DNA of 64,000 nucleotides from Marinibactrum halimedae (GTDB lineage: Bacteria > Pseudomonadota > Gammaproteobacteria > Pseudomonadales > Cellvibrionaceae): contig NZ_JAJQVM010000025.1 in assembly GCF_021234875.1 (NCBI RefSeq), positions 1-64,000 of the forward strand, written 5' to 3'. The position numbers and the translations under genes are program-made. Below the pieces are notes generated by a model. The model saw only the letters and a program-made list of their open reading frames with translations. It did no database searches and was not told the DNA's origin. Positions 20,244 through 29,497 of this stretch are shown one piece after another (the first letter of the stretch is position 1; each line of letters begins with the position of its first letter).

Positions 20244-20984
20244 TTAATCATTCACCCTAAACCACCCGGTTAAGCTCATTCGTTCTTTTTTTGCCACCTG
20301 AACTTCATGGGGGAAATCTTCACTGAAAAAAACCACCAATCGACCAAATTCAGGCCGAATTACTTTTATGGGTGCTTCATTTATTGGCTTTTCACTCAAT
20401 GGCTCACTTTCAATATTTCGAAAGCTCTGATCATAACAAGACTGATCATGACAACACTGCCAATGACTTCCTTCCACAGGTGGATACAGTAGCAATTCAC
20501 CACCCGCCCCCTCTGGCCAATCTCGATTTAAATAAAAGACGGTGGATAACCGGCGATTCGAACGCCCTTTAAAGGCATCCAAATGTTTTTGATAAAACGC
20601 ACCCGTGGGATACAGGGCGTAATGGCACTCATAGCGAAACAACCCAAGATAAAAATATCGATTCGCTAGGTGGCGCAGTTGCTCCATAAATGCAAAATAT
20701 TCAGCAGCAGCGGCATGAGACTCTTCTAGCCAATACGTGCTATCACCACGTATGGAAGTATTGGTTTGAAAATCACCTTCTCTGCCAATGCCGGCGGGCG
20801 TTAACGCATTACTATTCAGGTGGTATTGTAAATCTGCCTCTAGTTTTTCCAATACCGATTCTGGAAAAAGTTGGTCGATTACGGCATAGCCATTTTGTTC
20901 TAACTCTTGAGCGATGGAATCCAATGCGGTGCTCAAATCCAATTCAGCACTCAAACTCAATTCAATAGTGGACTCTATTTCCAT
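20244..20984 (-). CDS. 2-oxoglutarate/Fe(II)-dependent oxygenase
   Basis: 246 residues. The iron facial triad is visible as YQKHLDAF (H-x-D) and the later FPHEVQ (H), followed by RMSLTGWF, whose Arg binds 2-oxoglutarate; a double-stranded beta-helix signature (STVFYLNRDWPEGAGGELLLY) lies between. This is the prolyl-4-hydroxylase-like group. The substrate is unknown; ribosomal or translation proteins are modified by some relatives, and arfB lies next door, but that link is only suggestive. Start is an ATG 6 bp from the arfB end, so they likely form an operon with arfB first. Confidence 0.85.
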   Translation of the reverse strand: MEIESTIELSLSAELDLSTALDSIAQELEQNGYAVIDQLFPESVLEKLEADLQYHLNSNALTPAGIGREGDFQTNTSIRGDSTYWLEESHAAAAEYFAFMEQLRHLANRYFYLGLFRYECHYALYPTGAFYQKHLDAFKGRSNRRLSTVFYLNRDWPEGAGGELLLYPPVEGSHWQCCHDQSCYDQSFRNIESEPLSEKPINEAPIKVIRPEFGRLVVFFSEDFPHEVQVAKKERMSLTGWFRVND

Positions 20985-20990
20985 ACAAGT

Positions 20991-21425
20991 TTACCAATCA
21001 GACTGTTTTGTCACACGCCCGCGCTTGCTTTTGATGGCACTGCGGCGAGATTTACTATCGAGCCGTCTTTGTTTCGAGGCCTTAGTGGGCTTGGTGGCAA
21101 TACGAGTAATGGGAATATGCAATGCGGATTGCAAAATGGCCTGCAAACGCTCCAGGGCATCTCGACGATTTTTTTCTTGAGTACGAAATTGCTGCGCTTT
21201 AATCACGATAATACCGTCACTGGTAATACGCTGATCTTTGCGAGCCAGCACTCGATGTTTCACCCATTCCGGTAAACTGGAAGCACGAATATTAAAACGC
21301 AGATGAATGGCGCTGGAAACTTTGTTTACGTTTTGGCCACCTGCACCTTGAGACCGCATTGCATGAAATTCAATTTCATTTAACGCAATGGACAGGGTCG
21401 AAGAAATGGCTAATTGTTCCATCAT
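20991..21425 (-). CDS. arfB: Ribosome-rescue peptidyl-tRNA hydrolase ArfB
   Basis: 144 residues. The catalytic GGQ motif is in RSQGAGGQNVNKVSSAIHL, near residues 24-42, as in class I release factors, with no stop-codon recognition domain. The C-terminal 40 residues are a basic tail (KASKQRRLDSKSRRSAIKSK) that in ArfB enters the empty mRNA channel of stalled ribosomes. Length agrees with the E. coli protein (140). It rescues non-stop ribosomes when tmRNA is lacking. Confidence 0.95.
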   Translation of the reverse strand: MMEQLAISSTLSIALNEIEFHAMRSQGAGGQNVNKVSSAIHLRFNIRASSLPEWVKHRVLARKDQRITSDGIIVIKAQQFRTQEKNRRDALERLQAILQSALHIPITRIATKPTKASKQRRLDSKSRRSAIKSKRGRVTKQSDW

Positions 21426-21446
21426 AAAAAAACCGTACTCACGCCT

Positions 21447-21863
21447 CTAATGAGTATGATCAGACCCTGAGCGAGAAGGGTTAAACTCATAAACGTTGCC
21501 ACCACTGGATTTATCCATCATTAAATCCACCGTTTGAGTCGGCTCAGGCCCGTCGGCTTGAAACCAACCGTGAATCACCACACCCAACGCCGCCAACAGT
21601 GTTGCAATGTAAGGAAATAATGGCGGTAATCCGGCACGTCGCTCCAAAAACAGTAAACCCAACATAAAAGCAACACAAAAAGATAAATGCTTAACACTGA
21701 TCTTTTGAAAGCGCTCTTTTAGTGTTGGTGGTTGTCGAGTACCAGGCAACAATGCCACATCACAATGAGGGCAAATCATATTACTTTGATTATCTGCCCA
21801 GTTTTCTACTTTGGCTTCCTGCTCACGAAACACTTTTTTACAGTGTGCACATTGGTATTGCAT
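21447..21863 (-). CDS. Zinc-ribbon membrane protein
   Basis: 138 residues. The N-terminus is a four-Cys zinc ribbon (YQCAHCKKVF ... MICPHCDVALLPG). Two hydrophobic segments follow at about 58-72 and 80-97, then a polar tail. Similar small zinc-ribbon membrane proteins have no assigned role. It lies between arfB and dcd on the same strand (22- and 40-bp gaps). Confidence 0.65.
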   Translation of the reverse strand: MQYQCAHCKKVFREQEAKVENWADNQSNMICPHCDVALLPGTRQPPTLKERFQKISVKHLSFCVAFMLGLLFLERRAGLPPLFPYIATLLAALGVVIHGWFQADGPEPTQTVDLMMDKSSGGNVYEFNPSRSGSDHTH

Positions 21864-21902
21864 GACAACCTTCTTGTGTCGGATTTATTGGCCCCAATAG
21901 AA

Positions 21903-22472
21903 TTAGGTTTTCGGTAACGTTACACCACGCTGGCCCTGGTACTTACCTCCTCTATCGGCATAAGAGGTATCACACACTTCGTCCGACTCATAGAACAACA
22001 TTTGTGCAACGCCTTCATTGGCGTAAATTTTCGCCGGCAGTGGCGTAGTGTTGGAGAACTCCAGTGTCACATGACCTTCCCACTCGGGTTCTAGTGGTGT
22101 GACATTCACGATAATGCCGCAACGAGCGTAAGTGGATTTACCCAAGCACACGGTCAGTACCGTACGTGGAATACGAAAATACTCTACCGTACGCGCCAAA
22201 GCGAAAGAGTTTGGAGGAATGATGCAAACATCACTTTGAATATCCACAAAGCTATTTTCATCAAAATGCTTTGGGTCTACCGTCGTAGAATGCACGTTCG
22301 TGAAAATTTTAAACTCATTGGCACAACGAACATCGTATCCGTAACTGGATGTGCCGTAAGAAATCAAGCGCTCACCTTTTTCGTCATAACGGATTTGTCC
22401 CGCCTCAAAAGGCTCAATCATGCCCTCATTTTCGGCCATACGCCGAATCCACTTATCTGACTTAATACTCAT
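21903..22472 (-). CDS. dcd: dCTP deaminase
   Basis: 189 residues, the usual length. Nucleotide-binding and catalytic stretches are present: [11 protein letters not shown], then [18 protein letters not shown] with the catalytic Glu, and the C-terminal [18 protein letters not shown] that closes over the triphosphate. It converts dCTP to dUTP in pyrimidine deoxynucleotide synthesis. The gene sits between apbC/pldA and a zinc-ribbon protein; apbC-dcd proximity next to metG is common in pseudomonads. Confidence 0.96.
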   Translation of the reverse strand: MSIKSDKWIRRMAENEGMIEPFEAGQIRYDEKGERLISYGTSSYGYDVRCANEFKIFTNVHSTTVDPKHFDENSFVDIQSDVCIIPPNSFALARTVEYFRIPRTVLTVCLGKSTYARCGIIVNVTPLEPEWEGHVTLEFSNTTPLPAKIYANEGVAQMLFYESDEVCDTSYADRGGKYQGQRGVTLPKT

Positions 22473-22931
22473 TGACTGCCTCTAGCATTGTACTACCACT
22501 GAGTGTACTACCACTGCGTGTACGACCAATATTGATACTATTTATACGGTGGCTATCCATGCCCACTGTTCATACCCACCATACATACCAACCATTTACG
22601 CAATGGCTATCTCTATGGTGACAATTCATACTGTATAAATCGCTTCTCTAAGATTCGGATGATACTGGTTTTCGCCCAACAAAAAAATTTACAACGAGAA
22701 AAAAGACACACCCACTGTGCGAACCAACAGAACTACCGCTTCATAAGGCGCAAGATGAATACGTCAATCTCCAGGCTGTCGCTATAATTCTCATCATAAT
22801 CATTTCAGCGGCGATATTTCCAATGCAATAAAACAAACTGCTATAAAAGAACACAATACGAAGTGAGTAGGAAGAATATTCACCAATAAGGATAACGATA
22901 ACCCACACATCAAGGGGCATTAAGAACAATC
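22473..22931. other. 459-bp divergent intergenic region between dcd and pldA
   Basis: Contains the 15-bp tandem repeat at 22489, a loosely repetitive stretch rich in CATACC/CCATAC words to about 22600, and AT-rich sequence before pldA. A 62-codon minus frame at 22741-22929 is not convincing. I see no RNA gene. Confidence 0.4.
22489..22527. repeat. 15-bp tandem repeat upstream of dcd
   Basis: TGTACTACCACTGAG, TGTACTACCACTGCG and a partial TGTACGACC follow each other directly in the dcd 5' region, 17 bp before its start codon. No known regulatory role. Confidence 0.7.
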
Positions 22932-24068
22932 ATGCATATTAGACAATGGCTTACCACAGTACTTTCTATTGCCAACCTGACTCTTGCCAGCCTGACTCTT
23001 GCCAGCCTAAGTACTTCCGTATGGGCTACTGAACCACCAGCCAATCCGGCAGCTGTCGATCAATTCGAAGAAAACTGTCTAGAAAATGCGCTCAACCGCG
23101 CCTCAGACAACATGACTGCCGCCGAAATCAGGGCATTATGTGAACCCTCAACCTCTAAAGGTACTAACGCCATTGAAAAGGCAGTGATTGAAGAAACAGT
23201 GATTGAAGAGACGAATAAAGAGGGAGCGGTTACCACACGCCAAACAGATCACACCAAGCCTGGTCTGGTTCAACGCCGTATACAACTTGAACAAAAAGCC
23301 ATGGCGAACCCTTTTGCGCTATCACCGCATAACCCAAACTATGCCCTGCCATTTGTGTTCAACCCTTCCCCCAATAATGAACCGTTTGATGAAATTTATG
23401 GCAGTGAATTGGATTCAACGGAATTTCAGTTTCAACTGAGCTTAAAAGTCATCGCTGCACAAAATATATTCGGCACCAGCGGCGACATCATGGTTGCCTA
23501 CACCAACCGCTCATTTTGGCAGGCTTACAACAGTGATATTTCCGCTCCATTTCGCGAAACCAATCATGAGCCCGAAATTCTGCTGTCTTTTCAAAACGAC
23601 TATGAGTTGTTTGGCTTTCGAAATGTGTTCAACTTAATTGGCTTTAACCACCAATCTAACGGACGCAGTGGCGATTTATCACGCAGTTGGAACCGCATCA
23701 TTGCGCAAACCGTTTGGGAGCGTGAAAACTTAGCCCTCTCACTGCGCCCTTGGTACCGCATCCCAGAAGACGAAGACAAATTTGAAGGAGACCCCTCTGG
23801 TGATGACAACCCCGACTTGGAATTTTATGTGGGCCATTTTGATTTCGGTACTGCCTACAAATTCGGCCAACAAGAAATCAGTATGATTGTGAGAAATAAT
23901 TTACGCTCTGATAATCGTGGCTCTGTTGAAATGACTTGGAGCTTTCCTCTTACTCCCCGTATCGATGGGTTTGTAAAAGCCTTCAGCGGATACGGTGAAA
24001 GCTTAATCGACTATGACGTCAGTACAGAAAGTATTGGTATTGGTTTCGAATTATCGAATTGGATGTAG
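22932..24068 (+). CDS. pldA: Outer-membrane phospholipase A1
   Basis: 378 residues with an N-terminal signal peptide that contains a duplicated LTLAS unit, a charged linker to about residue 120, then a beta-barrel. The catalytic region reads NHQSNGRSGDLSRSWNR near residues 238-255, with the His-x-Ser pair and the Asn of the His-Ser-Asn triad. Aromatic residues alternate along the barrel and it ends in an amphipathic strand (GIGFELSNWM). It hydrolyses outer-leaflet phospholipids, helping outer-membrane lipid asymmetry. The linker before the barrel is longer than in E. coli (289 residues). It converges with apbC. Confidence 0.92.
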   Translation: MHIRQWLTTVLSIANLTLASLTLASLSTSVWATEPPANPAAVDQFEENCLENALNRASDNMTAAEIRALCEPSTSKGTNAIEKAVIEETVIEETNKEGAVTTRQTDHTKPGLVQRRIQLEQKAMANPFALSPHNPNYALPFVFNPSPNNEPFDEIYGSELDSTEFQFQLSLKVIAAQNIFGTSGDIMVAYTNRSFWQAYNSDISAPFRETNHEPEILLSFQNDYELFGFRNVFNLIGFNHQSNGRSGDLSRSWNRIIAQTVWERENLALSLRPWYRIPEDEDKFEGDPSGDDNPDLEFYVGHFDFGTAYKFGQQEISMIVRNNLRSDNRGSVEMTWSFPLTPRIDGFVKAFSGYGESLIDYDVSTESIGIGFELSNWM

Positions 24069-24073
24069 CCAAG

Positions 24074-25204
24074 CTATTCATCCGTAATTTCCAAACTCAA
24101 AGAGCTCGCCGCCATGGAATTCATCGCCACCTGAGCACCCACACGTCGAGCCACTTTACGATAAGACTCCGCCCACTCCGACGATGGATTCGACACTACC
24201 ACGGGTTTCCCTTTATCCGCCTGATCACGAATCTTCAGCGACAACGGCAATTGACCTAATAAACGTGTCTCGTAGCCTTCGGCAATACGATCGCCACCGC
24301 CGGTGCCAAAAATCGGCTCTTCATGACCACATTGAGAGCAAATATGGGTCGACATATTTTCCACCACCCCCAATACCGGCACATCCACTTTGCGGAACAT
24401 CTCAATGCCTTTTTGCGCATCCAGCAAGGCAATATTCTGCGGCGTGGTCACAATCACCGCACCACTTAAGGCAATTTTTTGAGCCAACGTTAATTGAATG
24501 TCTCCCGTGCCCGGTGGCATATCCACAATCAAATAATCCAACTCACCCCAGTCGGTTTGCGTCAAAATTTGTTGCAATGCCCCGCTGGCCATTGGCCCCC
24601 GCCAGACCATCGGGGTTTGCTCCGTTACCAAAAAGCCCATCGACATGGCTTTCACGCCATGGGCCTCCAACGGTTTGAAAATTTTGCCGTCCACCATCTC
24701 TGGGCGCTTGTCACCCAACCCCAGCATATGCGGGATAGAAGGGCCATAAATATCGGCATCCAAAATGCCCACCGACGCCCCTTCAGCAGCAAGCCCATAA
24801 GCAATATTCACCGCTGTCGTAGATTTGCCCACGCCACCCTTACCCGACGCCACCGCAATCACATGCTTTACCCCCGCTAAAAACGGCAGCTCTTTATTTT
24901 CAGGGCCATGAGGAATCTCCATATCCAAATCCACTCCAAGGGCTTCCACACCTGGCAGTTGATACAGCGTATTCCACACCGCTTGGGCTAAATTACGAAT
25001 TTCCGAATTGCCAGCGTAAGGCATCTTCAACACCACATTGATTTTGCTTTTCTCCTCCTCTTGATCATCATCGATGCGCAGCTGATCAATGATGCCTGCC
25101 TCCACAATATTGGCATCAAAATCTTCAACATACACACCTTCCAAGGCTTTCCAAAGCTGAGCTTCATCAACACGAGGGGAATTCGAATCAGACGGTACAG
25201 ACAT
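24074..25204 (-). CDS. apbC: Iron-sulfur cluster carrier ATPase ApbC/Mrp
   Basis: 376 residues. An N-terminal MIP18/DUF59 domain (~10-95) precedes a P-loop NTPase of the MinD/Mrp type with a deviant Walker A, VASGKGGVGKSTTAVN, near residue 117-132. The C-x-x-C pair HICSQCGHEE near residue 290 carries a bridging [4Fe-4S] cluster at the dimer interface. It delivers Fe-S clusters to apo-proteins. It is divergent from metG, the usual arrangement in gammaproteobacteria. Confidence 0.96.
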   Translation of the reverse strand: MSVPSDSNSPRVDEAQLWKALEGVYVEDFDANIVEAGIIDQLRIDDDQEEEKSKINVVLKMPYAGNSEIRNLAQAVWNTLYQLPGVEALGVDLDMEIPHGPENKELPFLAGVKHVIAVASGKGGVGKSTTAVNIAYGLAAEGASVGILDADIYGPSIPHMLGLGDKRPEMVDGKIFKPLEAHGVKAMSMGFLVTEQTPMVWRGPMASGALQQILTQTDWGELDYLIVDMPPGTGDIQLTLAQKIALSGAVIVTTPQNIALLDAQKGIEMFRKVDVPVLGVVENMSTHICSQCGHEEPIFGTGGGDRIAEGYETRLLGQLPLSLKIRDQADKGKPVVVSNPSSEWAESYRKVARRVGAQVAMNSMAASSLSLEITDE

Positions 25205-25435
25205 GCGATTAATACTCCTGTTTTAGGGCGGTTAAGCCACCTCTTGGCTTACACCGAACAATCTGGCTTTTGGGAACAAAAGCACCCAAATTTAACCTTA
25301 TGATTGGGCCAGCCCACCCTCAAATCAAATGCAAGGTTGTGGTATAGTCGCCCGCCAAAAAGCTTTACTCAATAACAGCGTTACCCAGTAACGTGTTAAC
25401 CCGATTCACTTAATACTGTATAAATTGGAAGCCCT

Positions 25436-27463
25436 ATGACACAGCCCCGAAAAATCTTGGTGACCAGTGCCCTTCCCTACGCCAATGGCTCTATCCATCT
25501 TGGTCATTTAGTGGAATACATTCAAACCGACATCTGGGTGCGCTTCCAAAAAATGCGGGGCCACCAATGCACCTATGTGTGTGCCGACGATGCCCACGGC
25601 ACCGCCATCATGCTCAAAGCTGAACAAAACGGCATTTCATCGGAAGAACAAATTGCCAACGTCAAAGCCGAACACGAAAAAGACTTTGCCGATTTTGGTA
25701 TTGGCTTCGACAATTTCTATTCGACGCACTCAGAAGAAAACCGTGAACTTTCAGGGTTAATTTACGAGCGCCTAAAAGCCAATGGTCACATTGCCACACG
25801 CAGCATCACTCAAGCCTATGACCCCGAAAAAAATCTGTTTCTGGCCGACCGCTACATCAAAGGCACCTGCCCGAAATGCAAAGCGCCCGACCAATACGGT
25901 GATAACTGCGAAGCCTGTGGCGCAACCTATTCCCCCACCGAACTGATCAACCCAATTTCGGCCATCAGTGGTGCCACTCCCATCGAAAAAGAATCTGAAC
26001 ACTTTTTCTTTAAATTGCCAGAGTTTGAAAGTTTCTTAAAAGAATGGACTCGTGCAGGCCACCTACAAGAAGAAGTGGCCAATAAGTTGGCCGAATGGCT
26101 CGACAGCGGTTTACAAGAATGGGACATCTCCCGCGATGCACCGTATTTTGGTTTTGAAATCCCCGGCGAGCCCGGCAAATATTTTTATGTCTGGCTAGAC
26201 GCTCCTATTGGTTACATGGCCAGTTTCAAAAACTTATGTGATCGTACCGACGGATTAAATTTCGACGACTACTGGGCGAAAGATTCCACCGCCGAGCTTT
26301 ATCATTTTATCGGTAAAGACATCGTGAATTTCCATGCGCTGTTTTGGCCAGCCATGTTGCACTCGGCGGATTTCCGCACGCCAACGAAAGTAAATGTACA
26401 CGGCTTTTTAACCGTTAATAACAGCAAAATGTCCAAGTCGCGCGGCACCTTTATTAATGCTCGCAGCTATTTAGATCATTTAAATCCAGAATACTTGCGC
26501 TATTACTTCGCCAGTAAATTAACCGCCCGCGTTGATGACATTGACTTAAACTTGGAAGACTTTATCCAAAAGGTCAATTCAGACTTAGTGGGTAAACTCG
26601 TTAACATCGCCAGCCGTACCGCCAAATTTATTCAAAAATCCGGCGGAAATTTATCGAGCAATATCGATAACGAACCATTATGGCAGCAATTTATCGACGG
26701 CGAAAAAACCATTGCTGATGCCTTTGAGCAACGGGAATTCTCCAAAGCCGTGCGCGAAATTATGGCCTTGGCGGATGCAGCCAACGAATACATTGCCGAA
26801 CAAGCACCTTGGGCACTGGCCAAAGAAGACGGCAACGAAGATAAAGTCGTCGCCGTTTGCACCCAAGGCATTAACATGTTCCGCGCATTAATTGCCTTCT
26901 TAAAACCCGTTGTACCAACATTGACTGAGCGTGCAGAAGCCTTCTTAGGTGAAACCCTCACCTGGGAAAGCGCACCTCAATTCAGAACCAATAGCACCAT
27001 TAATAAATTTAAACCATTATTAACCCGTATCGAGAAAGAAAAAGTCGACGCCATGGTAGACGCCTCTAAAGAAGCCTTAAAAACAATGGAAACCCAACCC
27101 AAAGCTACCGGCCCATTGGCAGAAGAGCCCCTAGCCGATGAAATTCAATTTGATGACTTTGCTAAAGTAGACTTGCGCGTGGCCTTAATTGCCAAAGCCG
27201 AACACGTTGAAGGTGCCAATAAATTATTGCGTTTAACGTTGGATTTAGGCGGCGAAACCCGCAACGTCTTCTCGGGTATTAAAAGTGCGTATCAACCGGA
27301 AGATTTAGAAGGCAAACTCACCGTGATGGTGGCCAACCTTGCACCACGTAAAATGAAATTCGGCGTGAGTGAAGGCATGGTTCTAGCTGCTGGGCCGGGT
27401 GGGAAAGAAATCTATTTACTCGAACCCCACGAAGGGGCAAAACCGGGTCAGCGAGTGATGTAA
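25436..27463 (+). CDS. metG: Methionyl-tRNA synthetase
   Basis: 675 residues. The class I HIGH motif appears as [12 protein letters not shown] near residue 17-28, a zinc knuckle as CPKCKAP ... CEACGATY near 145-165, and KMSKS at about 331-335. A C-terminal EMAP/tRNA-binding domain ([20 protein letters not shown] to the end) allows dimerisation, as in E. coli. It charges initiator and elongator tRNA-Met. The 231-bp gap to apbC holds divergent promoters; TATAGT near 25341 is a -10 candidate. Confidence 0.97.
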   Translation: MTQPRKILVTSALPYANGSIHLGHLVEYIQTDIWVRFQKMRGHQCTYVCADDAHGTAIMLKAEQNGISSEEQIANVKAEHEKDFADFGIGFDNFYSTHSEENRELSGLIYERLKANGHIATRSITQAYDPEKNLFLADRYIKGTCPKCKAPDQYGDNCEACGATYSPTELINPISAISGATPIEKESEHFFFKLPEFESFLKEWTRAGHLQEEVANKLAEWLDSGLQEWDISRDAPYFGFEIPGEPGKYFYVWLDAPIGYMASFKNLCDRTDGLNFDDYWAKDSTAELYHFIGKDIVNFHALFWPAMLHSADFRTPTKVNVHGFLTVNNSKMSKSRGTFINARSYLDHLNPEYLRYYFASKLTARVDDIDLNLEDFIQKVNSDLVGKLVNIASRTAKFIQKSGGNLSSNIDNEPLWQQFIDGEKTIADAFEQREFSKAVREIMALADAANEYIAEQAPWALAKEDGNEDKVVAVCTQGINMFRALIAFLKPVVPTLTERAEAFLGETLTWESAPQFRTNSTINKFKPLLTRIEKEKVDAMVDASKEALKTMETQPKATGPLAEEPLADEIQFDDFAKVDLRVALIAKAEHVEGANKLLRLTLDLGGETRNVFSGIKSAYQPEDLEGKLTVMVANLAPRKMKFGVSEGMVLAAGPGGKEIYLLEPHEGAKPGQRVM

Positions 27464-27520
27464 TTTTTCACCTTCTGTTTTTTCACCCCATTCCTATATA
27501 AAAACAAAGCTCACCTTACA

Positions 27521-27549
27521 ATAGATACGCCATTAATGGGCGTATCTAT
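27521..27549. terminator. Bidirectional hairpin between metG and the immunity gene
   Basis: ATAGATACGCC and GGCGTATCTAT form an 11-bp perfect stem between convergent genes. U-rich sequence (CTCCTTCTCTT) follows on the plus strand, so termination of metG is probable. Confidence 0.55.
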
Positions 27550-27558
27550 CTCCTTCTC

Positions 27559-28491
27559 TTATCCATCAAATCGACTCAACCAACGCTGACTAAAGGCTTT
27601 ATGGTCTTTACCTTCAGGATCATAAAACATGGTTTTATTGAAATCTGCACGGACACCTTTTAGCGCCTTACCCAAGGCCACATAAGCAGCGGGAGGGTGA
27701 TTCAACGAACCAAGCTCTGGTTTCTCACCAGCTTGAAAAATAATACCGTTACTGTAGTCACAGTGCCAAATTCTTGAGTCAAGGCCCGGTAAAATAGCCT
27801 GAGCACCACCGGCTTTTTCGAGTAAACGATGGGAGACCGCCGTTAAGAAATTGATAGACTTAATTCCATCGCCGAAACCTAGAGCGGTTGTATTTAAATC
27901 AGACGCATCTAGTCCAGGATAATTCATTAGTGTATTGCCTATCAGCTTGCACGCTGCATTTTGACCACCAACTCCATGAGGAAAAACGGGACTCAGCCCA
28001 GCATAAGCGTGCTCAACTTCCAGATCATTACAAATCGTTGCAAATTGACGAATAAAACCATTACTCCCTATTTGATCCAAAATAGACAAAGGATAAGTCA
28101 ACAACAAATAACCTAAGCGGTTAATTCGCATTACCTTAAGGGCCAAAGATACTGTTGACCAAGGTGATGCTATTCCCTCCAAAGCGCTACCCGCATTAAA
28201 TTGAAAATCGGGCTTTTCATCCACCATTGGAGATAGCAATGTTAAATCTGGCCGCTCTCCGTGGTTTAGCTTTCGATAACTTTTATCGCCATCAATCATG
28301 TACTGACAGAGTTGACCTTCCGACTGCTGGCAAAACTGTTCAAGTGCTTTTATAAGACCTAAACGACGCTCACGCTTTCCTTGGGCGCCAAAATAGAAAG
28401 TCATAGAGAGCCCAAGAACAGCTGCCGGTTCACCGCTACGTTCAAAATAGACCAATGGTTTGAGGCTAAGCTCTTTTGGTGATACTGACAT
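27559..28491 (-). CDS. Type VI immunity family protein (DUF3396)
   Basis: 310 residues, cytoplasmic, no signal peptide. It matches my memory of DUF3396 proteins: an N-terminal SLKPLVYFERSGEPAAVLGLSMTFYFG, a central YAGLSPVFPHGVGGQNAAC, and a C-terminal YVALGKALKGVRAD. Such proteins neutralise nuclease effectors of type VI secretion, for example the TsiV proteins that pair with TseV VRR-NUC effectors. The gene directly follows a VRR-NUC-like gene (22 bp gap), the effector-then-immunity order. No type VI structural genes are in this window. Confidence 0.75.
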   Translation of the reverse strand: MSVSPKELSLKPLVYFERSGEPAAVLGLSMTFYFGAQGKRERRLGLIKALEQFCQQSEGQLCQYMIDGDKSYRKLNHGERPDLTLLSPMVDEKPDFQFNAGSALEGIASPWSTVSLALKVMRINRLGYLLLTYPLSILDQIGSNGFIRQFATICNDLEVEHAYAGLSPVFPHGVGGQNAACKLIGNTLMNYPGLDASDLNTTALGFGDGIKSINFLTAVSHRLLEKAGGAQAILPGLDSRIWHCDYSNGIIFQAGEKPELGSLNHPPAAYVALGKALKGVRADFNKTMFYDPEGKDHKAFSQRWLSRFDG

Positions 28492-28513
28492 TTTATCTCC
28501 TTAAGTACAGAAT

Positions 28514-29356
28514 TCATTCAAGGGGGAGCATCGGTGAATGGCAATTACATAAACGCTCTTCATCTTCTTCAGGTTCTTCACCAATTCGGTAGACTTGGTA
28601 TTTGTCCTTGCCTCCCGCTATTTCAATGTAAGCTTGATCTTGCTTGAAATCCCTCGAATCTTTACCGAACTTCATCTCAACTACACTATCAATATTGTCT
28701 TCACCCGGCGGTCTTTCCGAATCAGACACGATAACCACATCGGTTCGACGTAAATAACCCTGACTCGGCTCAAAGCCCTCTATCTCTTTAATCCTCCCCA
28801 TTGGGAAGTGAGAAGGTTCTGTGGTATCCGCGCCGTTTTTATCCCTATGCATGAAAGGGGTGGGTATTCCTGTGGTTTCCATATTCATATTCCACCAAAT
28901 TTCAGACTTATAGCGGCTTTTGTAATTCATGGCTTTATCTGCTTCTTTCAAGACACCATCAACACATTGCTGCTTTAAGTTTTGGTCTCCTACTCCCTTC
29001 GCAGGGTTGCGATCACAACAGCAGCTTATCGCGCACATCACGCCATTGTCGATCATCTCTGCTCGCTCTTCTGAGCTTGCGGTGCTTAATATCTCCTCAA
29101 TCTGAATTTCCCTGTTCACATCGCTTGATAAAGTTGGAATACCTTCATTCTGTTTTCGGGCGGCGTCCTCCTCAGCTACTTTTTGTGCTTTTTTAATCGC
29201 TTTCGATAAGACCTGTTGAATGGCCTTTTGGTCTTCAACATAACTCGGCATTCCATTTAACGTAATAGTGGCAGCAATAACCTGACCAACGCACTTATCC
29301 TCACAAGCTTTACCCATCGTGCACCCGTCCTTTATGACACTGATTTCAACCAACAT
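28514..29356 (-). CDS. VRR-NUC-like nuclease effector (TseV-type)
   Basis: 280 residues. The N-terminal half is helical and Cys-rich (CTMGKACEDKC, CAISCCCDRNPAKG). Near the C-terminus comes a PD-(D/E)xK pattern: TDVVIVSDSE, then SVVEMKFGKDSRDFKQDQAY, with the catalytic Asp, the E-x-K pair and the Gln-containing helix typical of VRR-NUC. A short Cys/His end follows (LCNCHSPM). Together with the DUF3396 gene behind it, this is probably an antibacterial DNase effector and immunity pair. Start could be the internal ATG before GKACEDK. It carries no PAAR or Hcp domain and no signal peptide, so delivery is unexplained. Confidence 0.7.
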   Translation of the reverse strand: MLVEISVIKDGCTMGKACEDKCVGQVIAATITLNGMPSYVEDQKAIQQVLSKAIKKAQKVAEEDAARKQNEGIPTLSSDVNREIQIEEILSTASSEERAEMIDNGVMCAISCCCDRNPAKGVGDQNLKQQCVDGVLKEADKAMNYKSRYKSEIWWNMNMETTGIPTPFMHRDKNGADTTEPSHFPMGRIKEIEGFEPSQGYLRRTDVVIVSDSERPPGEDNIDSVVEMKFGKDSRDFKQDQAYIEIAGGKDKYQVYRIGEEPEEDEERLCNCHSPMLPLE

Positions 29357-29497
29357 AATGACTTTTTAATTAAGACGATTAAGTACAATAAGAGAAAAAT
29401 TGTACTGTTTTTTCACAAAATAAAAGTTGGACTAAGCGCAGCTTATGTTTAATTTAATGACAACTTTGTAAATGGTAAGGTACTCTCCCTGAACTAA

